Below are positions 1-11,910 of a DNA stretch of 64,000 bases, piece by piece. Position 1 is the stretch's first letter. Each line of letters opens with the position of its first letter. The translations under genes and the position numbers were made by a program. This stretch comes from Quercus robur (Eukaryota > Streptophyta > Magnoliopsida > Fagales > Fagaceae). The DNA lies in NCBI RefSeq assembly GCF_932294415.1, contig NC_065538.1:52674343-52738342 (forward strand). Direction: 5' to 3'. The notes below the pieces were generated by a model, which was given only the letters and a program-made list of their open reading frames with translations, ran no database searches and was not told the origin of the DNA.

Positions 1-715
1 TCCCAAAATTTAAAAAGAAAAAGTAAATAAATAAAAAAGGTCTTCTTAACATGAAACATTTAAGGGATTGGGCAATGAATAAATCTCTCATTGTTCAGGC
101 ACTTATTTTTATAACATCATGCGGAAATCTGTTTAGGGAATACTTGCCTACCAAGAAATAAAAATAAGGATCAAAAGCACATGAAAAAGCATGGGCCCAA
201 TAAAATCACCTTACATAGAGAGTTGGGCTTTGATTCCCTCAAAAAATCATGTAGTCTTTTCTTCCCCCAACTAAAAATCATGTTGTTAAAAATCCATCAT
301 AACATACTTAGCCCAAAAGCCCATTGATTCAATTTCCTTTCTAGAATACATGATGTGGGCCGAAAAAGCCCAATAAATCTACTCACCAACCGGGCGCAAA
401 AAGCCCAAAAAACCGGCTTCACGCAAATCTAAATTAAAGGCTACCTAGGCCACCCATCTATTAAGCAAAGATTCAGTTCACACTAAAATGATAGGCCATG
501 AAAAAGAATGGCATAGCCTAGTCGAAGATGGGAAAATTATATAACAAATAGAGAAACAGAATGGTAGCTATACTATTTCACTCATTGTTTAGATAGAACC
601 GAGTGCGCAGCAAGACAATCTATACTAAAGAACTATATATTAGGCTAAAGTATAAGAAGATGGACGCAAGGCAAACATGATTGTCTTCTCTATTTATAGG
701 GGAATGGATGGCTTA
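1..715. other. Non-coding, nothing recognised
   Basis: AT-rich DNA with no open frame resembling a protein and no clear repeat structure. It ends at the target-site TTA (713-715) of the adjoining MITE. Confidence 0.5.
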
Positions 716-1179
716 GGTCCCATTTGGTCATGGTTTAAACAACATTTTTCAGTGTTCAAAAAATATAAAATATGTGTTTAGTATGTGTGTTTTGAGTGAT
801 AAAAAAAGCTGACCAAAGTACAAAATAAATATAATTTAAATTAGGAGAGAGAACATGGTGGGCCCATAAATCAGGAGAGAGCCAAAACATTTTAAAAAAA
901 ACTGACGAAAGTATGAAAAAGCTGACTGGAGCACTAGTGTTTGTTGTTTGAGATAATTACGGAATTGCCACTAAGCACTAGTGTTTATTGTTTAAAAACT
1001 ATCCGGAGCTGATTTCAAAAATGGGTTTTATAACATTGGTTTTTGAACAATGTTTTCCAAACAACAGGGACAGAACTGGTATACCAAACACCTTTTTTTT
1101 TTTTTTTTTTTTTTGGACACTAGTGTCCAGTGTTTAAACACTGAATACTAGTGTTTAAACATGGTGACCAAATGGTGCC
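716..1179. mobile_element. PIF/Harbinger (Tourist-like) MITE
   Basis: The 464-bp element starts GGTCCCATTTGGTCATG and ends with the imperfect inverse, reading CATGGTGACCAAATGGTGCC on the plus strand. It is flanked by TTA on both sides (713-715 and 1180-1182), the 3-bp target duplication typical of PIF/Harbinger elements. The terminal GGNCCCATTTGG pattern also fits that superfamily. No coding capacity is visible; a T tract lies near 1091-1114. It would need a transposase supplied from elsewhere. Confidence 0.8.
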
Positions 1180-1182
1180 TTA

Positions 1183-1955
1183 GCTTTCTTTTGAAGTTAA
1201 GGGTGGAGATAAGCCTATTAGATAAGCTGGAACGGACTTGATGTTGATCCCCATTTGAAATTTGAAAAGAAGTTGAAGATGATGCTCAACTTGTGTTACC
1301 TTTTGCACCTGTTTGGTGTTTTGGCTACAACTTTTTACTCAAAATTCCAATTGATTCGGAATTAGTATCTTTTGAAAGGAAATTTAATTCTCTACAACTT
1401 TTCCAGAAATAAAGAAAACCAAATTTCAATTTTATCCAAGCCAAAAATGTGATTCAAGTTGTTGCAAAAAACATTTTTTGAGCATTTTTTGTTATTTTTG
1501 AATTTTTTTCATGGATCGTATCTTTTTCTCTATCCAACTTGTTTTTCAAAGAGCAAATAAGATGCCCTAAAGGAAAACCATTTTTATTATTTCTTAAAAA
1601 AAATTATCTAATCAAAATTTATATTTAATTAATTTTAAATTAATTTTTGTTGGAACCAATCAAAATGAAGTATTTAAATTAAGATGTGATCGGGGCCCAT
1701 TGTATAGGTGAGCCATGATTATTGAAAATTATTTGTATGATAACTTTTGATTAGGTGGTTCGATCAAGGCCCATGACATACCATTGTGATCGTTAGAGTA
1801 TCAAGATTTGTTTTGTATCACAAATCTGAAGGTCTAACTGTTGAAATTATGTTCACGCCCTTGGCACAAAATTACTATTTTGCCTTGAATATCGGTTAAA
1901 TGTAAGTTGTGAAATGGGGTGTCTACAGAATGCCCCTCATTGATACAGTTTGAAA
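1183..1955. other. Non-coding, nothing recognised
   Basis: AT-rich intergenic DNA without a supported gene. The phrase around 1920-1950 resembles non-coding parts of large plant LTR elements, but I cannot place a terminus. Confidence 0.4.
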
Positions 1956-1959
1956 AGCG

Positions 1960-3275
1960 AATGTCAATATAAAAGAAAGACACCAAATTCCACTGTGTGA
2001 TGAAAATTTGTGAAAGTATGAGATTTTCATTGCAATTTATGGATTTCAGAAAAATTTTGAATCTAAAAAATTTCTTGAAAAACTTTTGTGAAAGACTTGG
2101 TAAATTTTGTAAGAACTTGTTGGTTTATAAAAATTTTGAACCAAAATGTGTTGGTATTTTTTTTAAATTATATATATATATATATATATAAATTTTGAAC
2201 CTGAAAATTATTAAAAACCTTGTTGGGTTTTTTGAGGAAAACTTTTTTTATTTTTTTATATATTTGAAAACTTTGTTGGGTTTTCTTGCGAAGATCTTGG
2301 CAAATTTTCTAAAAACTTGTCTTGTCTTTTTTTTTTTTTTTTTTTATGAAAATTTTTGAACTTGAAATTTGTTGAAAATCTTGTTGTATTTTCATTTAAA
2401 AAAAAAAAAAAAAACCTTGTGGTATTTTAGGAAAGTTTTGATAATCTTGTCAAAATCTAGAATTTGTGAAAACATTTTGGGAATTCTTGGAATGACCTTG
2501 TCGTGTGTTTTGGAAAATGGATGAAAACCATGTTGGGTTTTTGTGAAAGCTGTAAAAACCTTGTGATTGTTTTGAAAACATTGTGGAGCTTAATTTGTTT
2601 GAGAGATGTTTAAAAATTTTGTAGGATTTTCCTTGATTTTTGAAAAAGATGCTGATTTTTTCTGAAAAACTTATTTGATTTTTCTAGAAAGTCATGAAAC
2701 CATTTTTGAAAAATTGTTGAAAAACCTTGTTTTTTTTTTGTTTTGAAAATTTTGTTTACAAACTTTGTTGGGTTTTGAGAATTTTATTAGGAAACTTGCC
2801 TGGCTTTTTGAGAATTTTTTGAAAAACCTTGTCAAATTATATTTGGATTTGTTGCATGAATTGTGAAAACCTTGTTGAGTTTTATTGAAAAATTGTTGAA
2901 CTTCCAAAGTTTTGTGAAAATGTAGAAGTCTTGTAGAATATATTTTAAATTTGTATGAAAATATTAATGCATTTTATGATTTTCTAAAAAATTTTGATTC
3001 AAAAATCATGCTGAATATTCTGGAATTTTGTGAAAACATTGTTGAGATTTTTTTTGGTGAAAAATTGTTGAAAAATCTTGTTTGGGGTTTTGAAAATTTT
3101 GTTTAAAAAAAAAAAAACCTAGTTTTTTTTTTTTTTTTTTGAAAATTTGTTACATGAATTATGAAAACCATGATGGTTTTTGTTAAAAATTTGTGAGAAT
3201 TTCCAAAACCTTTTCAGTTTTTCTTGAGAAAAGTTATGAATTTTCTAAAAATTTTGTTGGATTTTCTAAAGACTC
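1960..3275. repeat. Degenerate tandem array of a short A/T-rich unit
   Basis: A phrase close to GAAAACCTTGTTGGGTTTT recurs again and again with variable spacing, interleaved with runs of T and A and a TA microsatellite (2171-2190). Copies are strongly diverged, so this is an old array. Short open frames here (for example 1997-2191 and 2692-2907 minus) are low-complexity by-products. The array may belong to the non-coding part of a large LTR element, which I cannot prove. Confidence 0.6.
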
Positions 3276-4800
3276 TAACAAAGTCTGAGATGCTGGACAA
3301 TACTCTGTTAGAGTCCAAGAATTGAAAATGAGAAAGGCATCTAGTCGATCAATGTGAGACTTCTTAGTCAATCAAGGTGACGTAGATGTGAGGGACTTAC
3401 AGGCAACTTCAATGAATGCAAAAGACTCAGTATCCAAGCCTTGTGTGATGTAGGAGACTTCTTAGTCAACACATGTGAGATGTGAGACTTCTTAGTTGAT
3501 TTAGTAATCTGGACTTGAAGTTTCTATTGAATGTTGAAATGAATGAGAAATCCTTGCTTAATTACTACAAAGATGAAAAATTTCCCTTCTCAAGCTTGTT
3601 AGAAACCGGTTAATTTGGACCAATGCCCCTAGTATAAACATGCTTGCATATAAAAACTAATGGGCCAATACTCATGATTTTGGCATGCTTAATGCAAATA
3701 AAAAAGCAAATGAGCCATGCCCATAGTTTGAAGCTATTTGCAAACAACTTTGGTCATTTTTTTGATTTGATGCTTATTGTTTGCCGATCTTTTTAACAGG
3801 TTTCCTACGCACCTCTCTTCAAGAAGACCAGGTTAGACATAGTTCAAGTCTGTAAGGAAGACATCTAGTCCACTTAAAATATGATCATGGCTTCTAGCCA
3901 AACCTTGCATAGTATTTTCAAAATGGACATGTCCATGATTTTTTTTTTTTTTTTTTTGGTTTTGAAAAACCATTTGGTGCATAGTGGTGTCTTTTGAGAA
4001 AATTCTTTTTTTTTTTTTCCAAATGATCACGAGATAATCCTTTCAACAACTATTTTAGCTTATCATACTATTTAAGAGTCAAGTCAATCTTTTTGACTAA
4101 AAAGGATCAAAGCCATTAAATACATGTAATCAAATTTGCATCTTCTTTTGAACATTGTTGGATTAGGTCTTCAAAGTCAACCAAAGAAATGAAATGTGGA
4201 AATGGTTGAGAGCCATGTATTTTTTTTTTTTTTTTTTTTAGAGTGCTACAAGTTTGGGAAGGACATTTTTTTGGGAAAGAAACAAAGAGGAGTGCCCCAA
4301 ATTGGGGAATCACATTTGTTGGAAACAAACAAAAGAGACTGCCCTCAGTTAGAGAATTCTTTCATGTCATTTGAGAATTTAAGAACTATGTCATAGAGAT
4401 TACTTGCTAGTGGGGCTTGATAACCTCAAGCATTTTCCTACTTAATCTAAGAGAAAATATTGCTAGAGTTAAGGGTGTGCCTATGACTAACAGAACTTCA
4501 AGGAGATCTTTATGCTTGGGTTGTAATGTAGGCTAGATTCAAGTTGTGAAAGAAAATATATAAAAAGGCTCAAAATCCCGAGTATGATATTCCCCTCAAG
4601 TGTGTATTACACAAAAGTTAGGCATTAGAAGAATTTTCTTGTTTCTATCTTTCTAGACATTGTGTTGAAATTCTCATCATTCTTGTCATCTACTCATTGG
4701 TCAATATGGATCATTTGCATCAATGTTGATGGAGGATATAGGATTTATTTTAGTATTTTTGAACTGATACCTCTCATCTGTCTTTGGTTAGAAGACTTCT
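3276..4800. other. Non-coding, nothing recognised
   Basis: No coding region is supported. The open frames on either strand near 3833-4396 are driven by T tracts at 3939-3958, 4008-4018 and 4219-4239. A variant of a short phrase about 'gagacttcttagt' occurs several times at 3355-3500. Confidence 0.4.
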
Positions 4801-4805
4801 CTTGG

Positions 4806-5075
4806 AGGCTTTGGATCCACTCTTACTACTCGAACAAGATCCTTTAGAAGCACATCTGGAATTGGAAGTTGTATATTTCGTTCCTCCACACCTTTTGGTG
4901 AAACAAGTCAGTCTGCATCTGGTGCAAGCAGCACCCCTGCCTTTAGTGTTACAACCATGCTTTCATTTAGCACTATAAGCAACCCTGCAATAGGTGCCAT
5001 GCCCACCCCTACCTTTGCGGTTAGCATCCCTGCCTCAATCTCATTTGTATCATTTGACAATAAAAGAATAGTAGG
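4806..5075 (+). pseudogene. NUP98-like FG-nucleoporin fragment
   Basis: One frame (GGA at 4805 onward) is rich in Gly, Ser, Thr, Pro and Phe and carries nucleoporin-like phrases such as STPFGETSQSASGASSTPAF. This matches the FG-repeat region of plant NUP98-type nucleoporins, which fill the nuclear pore channel. Most FG dipeptides have become FS, FR or FA, and no start codon or flanking NUP98 domain (for example the autoproteolytic domain) is seen. I read it as a decayed fragment of host origin. A chance Ser/Thr-rich frame is the alternative. Confidence 0.5.
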
Positions 5076-6165
5076 GTATAGGATTTATTTAGGCTTAGTG
5101 CAGATGCCAATTAAATATTAGAATAGTAGGCTATAGGGGTGCAGGTGTGTTTTGACGTATAGATTCATAGTAGGGTGCAGTGGAACAATATAAGTTTTGT
5201 ATGTTTTTTATGTAATAAATTGGAGAAAAAAATTAAAAAGTTAAGGAATTCTTACTATTTCAATATCAAATTTTATGTAATAAATTAATGAAACATGATG
5301 TTAAGGGTATCCATTTATTACAATACTAAAGTCTATGATAAGGGGTGTGCGTGGTTTGGTTAAATTGGTTTTTTTCCAAATTTATAACCAAATCGATAAG
5401 TATCCGTTTCCCCATAATCAGAATCGATACACACCACCAAGGGTCAATTTTTTGACCTATAGTGGTGCGGTTTTATGAGGTTGGTTTAATTGATTTGAAA
5501 ATTTAAAAAAAAAATTAAATTTTTTTTAAAAAAACTTGGGCTTTCAAGCCCAATATCCATTCCTCAACTTGATCAAAACTTCAAGCAACTAAAAACTTCT
5601 ATTTATTTAGCAAGCTGTCCAATTACATGGACAAGCTTAGACTCTAATTATTTAGCTAGCAACTTGTTAAATGTCCAATTGTCCATCTATCAAGTATTCA
5701 TAAAAGAAAAGGTCCACTTATCCATACAACAACCATACATCATACATAAAAAAATCATGTTCATACATGGTGAATGAAATAATTTCCACATATTTTATAA
5801 ACTTGTTTATGTCATAAACGAATAAAACCTGTTCAAGTATTTATACACAAAACAAAACAATTCAAATCTATTCATACTTAATAAATTTCATCATTTCATT
5901 CACTATGTAAAAAAAGCTTTGGAATTGCCTCAACAAGAATTAAACTCCAAAATATCATTGAAGCATATAATATCATTAAGTAACAATTCCATTTGTCGTT
6001 GTTCACAAATGCCAATATAAGGATATATAAATTAAATTAGTATTTAAAATATAATAATTTAGCTCAAAATCAAAAAAAAATGGGTAGAGAATCTAAACTC
6101 TAAACTCCATGCATAATGTAAAAGCTACTCAAATAACATATGTATCAAAGTAAATAAAATCACAT
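5076..6165. repeat. Intergenic, with a repeat-like segment near 5340-5560
   Basis: No gene is seen. The segment around 5340-5560, with its 'ggggtgtgcgtgg' opening and 'tttttgacctatagtggtgcgg' core, has the look of a dispersed non-autonomous plant repeat, but I see no clear second terminus. The rest is AT-rich and unremarkable. Confidence 0.35.
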
Positions 6166-6169
6166 TATT

Positions 6170-6861
6170 TATGCCCACAATAGTCTAAGCTAACTCTTTC
6201 TTTAGGTTTCTCAAAAAAAAAACTCTTTAGCTAAATATATCAACAACAAAAAAAAAAAAAAAGTATTTATGTCCACAATATCCTACTCTTCCTACACTCA
6301 CTCTTTTTTTGTCATAATAGACAAATGGTGATCACTAAATATCATCAACAATTTGGAAGTGAAAACCTATAATAAAAATAAACTTTTTTATTTTTTTTAT
6401 GGGAAACAAAAATCAACTTTTATTTCACTTCAAACACTAGTGATTTTTTTAGTATATATATACTAATAAATTTATTTTATTTTTAGTGGGCTAGAAAATA
6501 CTATATTTTATATCAATTTTGAAATTTTAATGATAATGGCCCAAGTAAATGAGCATAGGCCCATATGGTTAAGCAGTGATCCAAGTCCAACTACAAGATT
6601 CTTTTGAATTTCAAAACATGTTACCGTTGAGTTGAGCAACATTCATATGGTTCTAATAAGAATCCCTCACATAAGCCGGACTTTGTTTTAGATTTTGAAA
6701 TATGAGAGAGAGAGAGGTATCAGCAATGGAGAGTTATTTTGATACAAAGAGTGATGGGGCAAAAGAAGAGTGATGGAGCAAAAGGGTGAGGAGTGCAGAG
6801 AGTGCTGTCTCCGTTTGCTTCTCATAAAAAACAGACAAAATCTCAACCCATTCGCAGCACA

Positions 6862-6892
<31 letters not shown>

Positions 6893-7895
6893 AAACTTTG
6901 TTTCTATGCTTTGATCAAACTCAATTACTTTCTCTATTAATTTATTCTCTTTTGGAATTGGGAAAAACCAAAAAAAAAAAAAGAAAAAAGAAAAGGGACT
7001 GGTCATCACTGCTTTTTTTTCCCTTTTATCAATTGAAAAAAAAAAAAACACTATAGAGTATTTTTTTTTCATATTATTCTCTGTGTCTGTGACTCTATTC
7101 TTATGTATTCCTTTGTCAAAACTCAAAAGATCACTTTGTTTGTTTGATGGGGCAAAAGGGTTTTGCTTTTTGCCACGATCATGGGTCCTTGCACAGGTAT
7201 TTCTTAATTCAGAATTTGGACTTTGATTTTCATGAACGAAATTCTTCTATGATATTTTGAGCAACTGTTAGATTAATAATTGACAACATAGATTTTTATT
7301 TTTAAAAATTGAAACAATTGCATGTTAATAGATTATTATCCCCAAGCTATATTCAAATATTAAAATGAGATTGTATCAAATTAAGTTTCTGCAAACAAAA
7401 TTCTCAAGAATAAACCAAACTCAGTAAATAATATTTCTAAGGATCTAGTCAAATTCCTAATTTGTCTCTGTAATCGTGATGATTCTGCTAAACAAAACTA
7501 TAGTCTTTGCACAAAAATATGCATTTTTGTTTTTTATATTATCTTCACCAGATACTAGTGGGCCTATAAACTAGTTACTAATTAAAAATTTCCTTGTATT
7601 TACAAGGAAAAAATATATGTATTTACACCCACAATAGGCTAAACTAACTCTCTCTTTAGCTAAATACATCAACAACAAAAAAAAAAAAAAAAAAAATTAT
7701 ACCCCTAACCAAAAATATCAATCACTTGGATCAACCACTTAAAAAGTTAGAGAAAAGACCCATAAGCTTAACATAATGAAAATACGAGTGATCCAATCCA
7801 AAAGTTTTTTGAATTTTAAAAAAATGTTACCGTTGAGAAATTAGGCTATATTAAAAATCCCGTTGAGCACAAAGCCTCTGTTTTAGCTTTGAAAA

Positions 7896-7933
<38 letters not shown>

Positions 7934-7990
7934 CAGCTATGGAGGCGTTCGAGAAACTAAGAGAAAGCCTCTATTAATCAATTTAATGTT
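6170..7990. repeat. Diverged direct duplication, apparently a 5' regulatory region
   Basis: Two blocks share the same ordered landmarks. Block 1 (about 6170-6930) and block 2 (about 7620-7990) each hold a 'cccacaatag' phrase, 'caacaacaaaaaaa', 'gtgatccaa', 'atgttaccgttga', a GTTTTAG phrase, a (GA)n or (CT)n stretch and 'aggtatcagc(a/t)atggag'. The spacing to an ATG after a GA stretch suggests duplicated promoter plus leader. Block 2 lies about 300 bp upstream of the cyclin-L exon, so it could be the cyclin-L 5' region. Coding frames in the blocks are not conserved. Confidence 0.5.
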
Positions 7991-8284
7991 TAATTCTAAT
8001 TCCAATTCTGGGGTTTCGGTTTATTTTAGTATAGGATTCTTCTTGGTTTCTTGTGATTGCTATTCACTTCCATCACAACAAATCCATTATGGGATGTTAA
8101 GACCAGACTCCAGATTATGAATAGTATTTTGACCTGCCCCCATCCGGTGAGTTCAATGCCCATACAATAATTAAGGTAATCTCCAAATTTTCTCAATCTA
8201 AATTTTCACAATAGTTTGTGTATGTTAGACAAAAATTTTGAATTTTTTATGTTGTGGCAGTTTTGTTGAGTTATTTGGTTTAGA

Positions 8285-8436
8285 ATGATATACACAGCGA
8301 TTGACAATTTCTACTTAACCGATGAGCATCTAAAGAACTCACCTTCTAGGAAAGATAGTATTGATGAAGATACTGAAGCTACCTTACGAATCTATGGCTG
8401 TGATCTCATCCAAGAAAGTGGCATCTTGCTTAAACT
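8285..8436 (+). pseudogene. Cyclin-L first exon, isolated fragment
   Basis: The ATG at 8285 opens a frame with MIYTAIDNFYLTDEHLKNSP, then a SRKD and an LRIYGCDLIQESGILLKL segment. This is the conserved N-terminus of plant cyclin L (arginine-rich cyclin, partner of CDK11-type kinases in splicing). It stops at a GT (8437) where cyclin-L genes are expected to have an intron. The rest of the cyclin box (PQAVMATGQVLF...) is not found downstream; instead a TOPLESS-related exon follows 160 bp later. The frame itself is intact. Because the remaining exons are absent, I call it a gene fragment. Confidence 0.75.
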
Positions 8437-8599
8437 GTATCCTGTTTTTTCTTTATTTCTTTATATGTTGGGATTATGAAATTGTTTACTTTTCCTAATT
8501 TTGTTGGTTCAAATCACACCACCACTACCCCCCCCAAAAAAAAAGTGATTTCTTTTGCTCTCTTAATATAAAGTGGTGTGAATTATATGCTGTTTTAAG

Positions 8600-8695
8600 G
8601 TAAAATAAAAACTGGAGGGACACCAGAAGCGAATAACTGGTTTAGCTTTCTCAATGAATCTTAATATCCTGGTTTCGTCGGGGGCTGATGCTCAA
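8600..8695 (+). pseudogene. TOPLESS-related (TPL/TPR) WD40 exon fragment
   Basis: The frame reads V-K-stop-K, then LEGHQKRITGLAFS, then LNILVSSGADAQ, and ends at CAA followed by GTAAGT (8696). This is a WD40-repeat segment of the TOPLESS/TOPLESS-related corepressors, with the exon border preserved. One in-frame stop near its 5' end replaces the expected Thr codon. No other TPR exon is seen nearby. It sits 160 bp after the cyclin-L exon in the same orientation, which suggests both were captured or brought together by rearrangement. Confidence 0.75.
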
Positions 8696-8699
8696 GTAA

Positions 8700-9920
8700 G
8701 TGGCATATGTGGTTCTTTTGCTATTTAATACTATTACAATACAATAATAATTGTCAAAAAATGGTAAAGAAGTAAGATCCTTTTGGTAACATAAGGATTT
8801 TACTTCTTTAAAATCTGCTTAAAATTAGTAGGATTTTTTAAGGTGTTGAATGTCCTCAGCATGTTATTAAACAGTCTTTTATGAGATCTGTATATGACTG
8901 AATTATTATTATATGCAGTATAGCTTCCTCATCTTGTTTTAGACCTTTTGAATTTCAGGTTGTCATTCTTTAGGAGTGTTTTGTATATTGGAACTACCTT
9001 TTCTTTTGAATAAAGATTCTTTTACTTACGTTAGGAAAAAAATCATCATAGGCTTTTTACATGAATTATGCTCCTATCTTGAGACTTAGATACCAAAAAT
9101 TGATATTTTATTATAAACCTTAGAGCTTTACTTTCAGTGCTTTTTGGGTCTTAGAATGTAACACTCTCATTCATTATTTTTCGTCCTATAAAAAAAACAC
9201 TAAAAATATATATTATGTCAAAATATTGCTACAATATGAACTTCTGTTATGTTGTCTTTGTTTCTATTTTGTAGAAAATAATAAACTTTGATTCTGTTAA
9301 AAATTGAGTGGTATAAGGCTTAGATGTTAAGCCAATGAGCTCTAGTTCAGTTGGCACCTTCTCCCTTATAAGTGCTTGGTGAAATGCTAAGACTAGATTT
9401 TAAATAGGATTGATCCTTACATTATGTTTCTGCAAGGCATGTTGAAAGTAGAGGAGCCCTGCACTGACAAATTGATATGGAATTTTGAGCTTATTTAGGC
9501 TAAAAGTAACTTGTTTTCTTCTCTTGTGAATTTCAAGTAACAAAAGGTTAAACAAACACAAAATCATCGAGTGTTCTTTGGAATTCCAAAGCTACAAGCT
9601 GATAGATAACGGTTTTAATGGGAAAACTATAAATTCTTGAATTTGAATTGCAGTGAGGACAGAGTTATATAGATGATCAGTTTCGATTGCAAGTGTGCTT
9701 TCTTGAATTTGTTTATTACACAACTAGTGGTACTGAGCTTTTTTATCGCATTCAATTTGTTTATTAGAACTAATGGTTGTGTTTGTAGTGGACTGATTTA
9801 GATATGACATCTAGCTGTTAGATATGCATAGCTGACAATTTGTCATCCCTTTCTGATTGACAGCCTTGTTCAATGGGATTTGCTACTGGTGGAAAAACAT
9901 TCTTAATGTGTGGTGGGTTT
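8700..9920. other. Non-coding, nothing recognised
   Basis: AT-rich DNA following the TPR fragment. No further exon of cyclin L or TPR was recognised here. Confidence 0.4.
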
Positions 9921-9924
9921 TGCT

Positions 9925-10205
9925 TTTTGCCATGGTCATGGAATCTTGCATGGGTAATTTTCCTTTGAAACTACTTGTCTTCCTTTGTTTGTTTTTTGTC
10001 TTCTCTATATTCTTCTTGTGTTTATTAATATGTTGTGTGATACTGCAAGTAATTTTATTTTCATGGGAGTTCGCATAGCCATCTGTCGCTCCTAGTGAAC
10101 ATTGTTTTTTATTTTTATTGACCATACTTGACAAGTGTCCTCTAGTATATATATAAAGATTATAATATGAAAAACATGCATGAACTAAATGGATGATCTA
10201 AAAAT
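9925..10205. repeat. Dispersed repeat, copy 1 (partner at 20460-20825)
   Basis: The stretch shares ordered phrases with 20460-20825: 'gtcatggaatc(t/c)tgc', 'cttcctttgtttgttttt', 'ttcttcttgtgttt', 'gaccatacttgacaagt', 'agtatatatataaa' and 'gaactaaatg'. A short version of its left end also occurs at 7165-7200. The family is unknown to me. The common ATGGAATCTTGC-type start followed by GGTAATTT could be a duplicated first exon and intron, but no protein is recognised. Confidence 0.55.
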
Positions 10206-10990
10206 TTAGAAAAAACTGTTTTCCACTAAACATAGCTTAATTAGCAAAAACTACTCGGAAATATTGTGTGGGTCAGTATTAGTAAAATTGGGTACAAGAA
10301 GAAAAATTGAGTACATTGGGTAAAATTGGGTACATTGTTTAGTTTTTTAAAACTAATCTTTGTTTTCACTTCCGTGCAATAATGTAGTAGACTCACTTTC
10401 TAGTTGGTCAGCTAGCTCTCTAGGTTCCTTAGGATCATCTAGAGCTTTCTAGTATGCATTGGAGAGATAGAATTTGCTCTTAAGGTTCATGGTTCCTCTC
10501 TCGTTGTGATTAGGCTTTACTAGTTCGGATCCTTCTTGGGGTTCTTCTTGGGAAACTTGTGGTACCATTATTTTTTAATGTTCATGTTCCTTTGGAGTAT
10601 GATTTTTGTAGGTGTTGAAGTTCTAGGATTGAGTGCAAAATTAAGCCCAATGTTGATTTTGAACCTTTTCATATATTCATCTGGTTGATTCTTACCAAAA
10701 TTCTTATTTGCAATCGAATATGCAATTCTTATTTAACTACCTATTATCTATGACCATTATTTTCCTTTTTCTATTTCCACATGATTTTCTATAAAGAATG
10801 GTGGTGTGAAGAGTCTTATTTGACAGTAAAAATAGCCAAATACCACTATTTTTCGAAATTATTAATGTTTTACCATTGTTTGAGAAATATTTAGTAATGT
10901 ACCACTTTTTAAAACTTGAGTGTGTAGAACTCGAGTACATTGCAATGTGTTACACGAGTGTATGATACTTAAGTATTATGTAAAAACAAT
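10206..10990. other. Non-coding, nothing recognised
   Basis: AT-rich intergenic DNA. A short phrase about 'aaaattgggtaca' recurs between 10285 and 10335; otherwise there is no structure I can support. Confidence 0.35.
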
Positions 10991-10992
10991 TC

Positions 10993-11463
10993 CCACTTCC
11001 ACAGCATTTACACAGTCAACAATTGTGACTTTGGGTTTCTCTTTTTTCTTTCTTTTGTCAGGGTCACATGGGAAAAGGTCGTGAAAAAGAAGCGAAAAAG
11101 TTTAAAGCACAGGCAATAAGTTATGGGTAGTGTTATGCCCGTTAATACCCAACTTTTTTGCAGTCTTTTACACAGTTTTTATGTGTTTTTTATCAGATGG
11201 GGTCAACTTTATTGGAAAAGAGAAAAATCCACTTCCACAGCATTTACATAGTCAACAATTGTGACTTTAGGTTTCTCTTTTTTCTTTCTTTTGTCAGGGT
11301 CACATGGGAAAAGGTCGTGAAAAAGAAGCGAAAAAGTTTAAAACACAGGCAATAAGTTATGGGTAGTGTTATACCCGTTAATACCCAACTTTTTTGCGGT
11401 CTTTTACACAGTTTTTGTGTTTTTTATCAGATGGGGTCAACTTTATTGGAAAAGAGAAAAATA
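10993..11463. repeat. Recent tandem duplication, 236-bp unit, two copies
   Basis: Unit 1 (10993-11228) and unit 2 (11229-11463) are nearly identical, including the phrase 'ggtcgtgaaaaagaagcg' and the run up to 'ggaaaagagaaaaat'. Only scattered single-base differences are visible, so the duplication is young compared with the other repeats here. No gene is recognised in the unit. Confidence 0.85.
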
Positions 11464-11573
11464 ATAAAGAGACCAAAATACTCTTTTTCACGTCACTCAC
11501 CAACTCAGGCGTAGTCAAGCACTGAAGCATCTCACACAGGAAAACAACACCAAACATGTTACAGGAAACAACC

Positions 11574-11578
<5 letters not shown>

Positions 11579-11623
<45 letters not shown>

Positions 11624-11910
11624 CAATCCTTAGGAAACACAACCAGCATCAGTAGATCCCAAAAAAAAAAAAAAAACAACCCATCTCACAAGAAACATTT
11701 AACATCAATACATCCAAAAAAAAAAAACATATCACAGAAAAACAACCAACATCATTACATCCACAAAAAAAAAAAAAAAAAAAAAACCCCATAAGAACAT
11801 ATGGGAGAACGTAAAATTTTTTTGAGGGAGATGAACTGGGTTGATGGAGTGGGGAAATGAAGGAGGAGACGAACTGAGTTAGAAAGAAAGCTGTGAAAAA
11901 AAAAAAAATA
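11579..11910. repeat. Poly(A)-rich low-complexity block
   Basis: An A run of about 40 bases (11579-11620) is followed by four more A runs of 10 to 24 bases, separated by a repeated 'aaacaaccaacatca'-like phrase. Open frames on the minus strand (11649-11918, poly-Phe) come from these tracts. Confidence 0.8.

Noticed and set aside
6734-7126. 130-codon minus-strand frame
   Set aside because: It crosses T/A tracts and a CT microsatellite (poly-Phe, Arg-Glu repeats); composition is artefactual.
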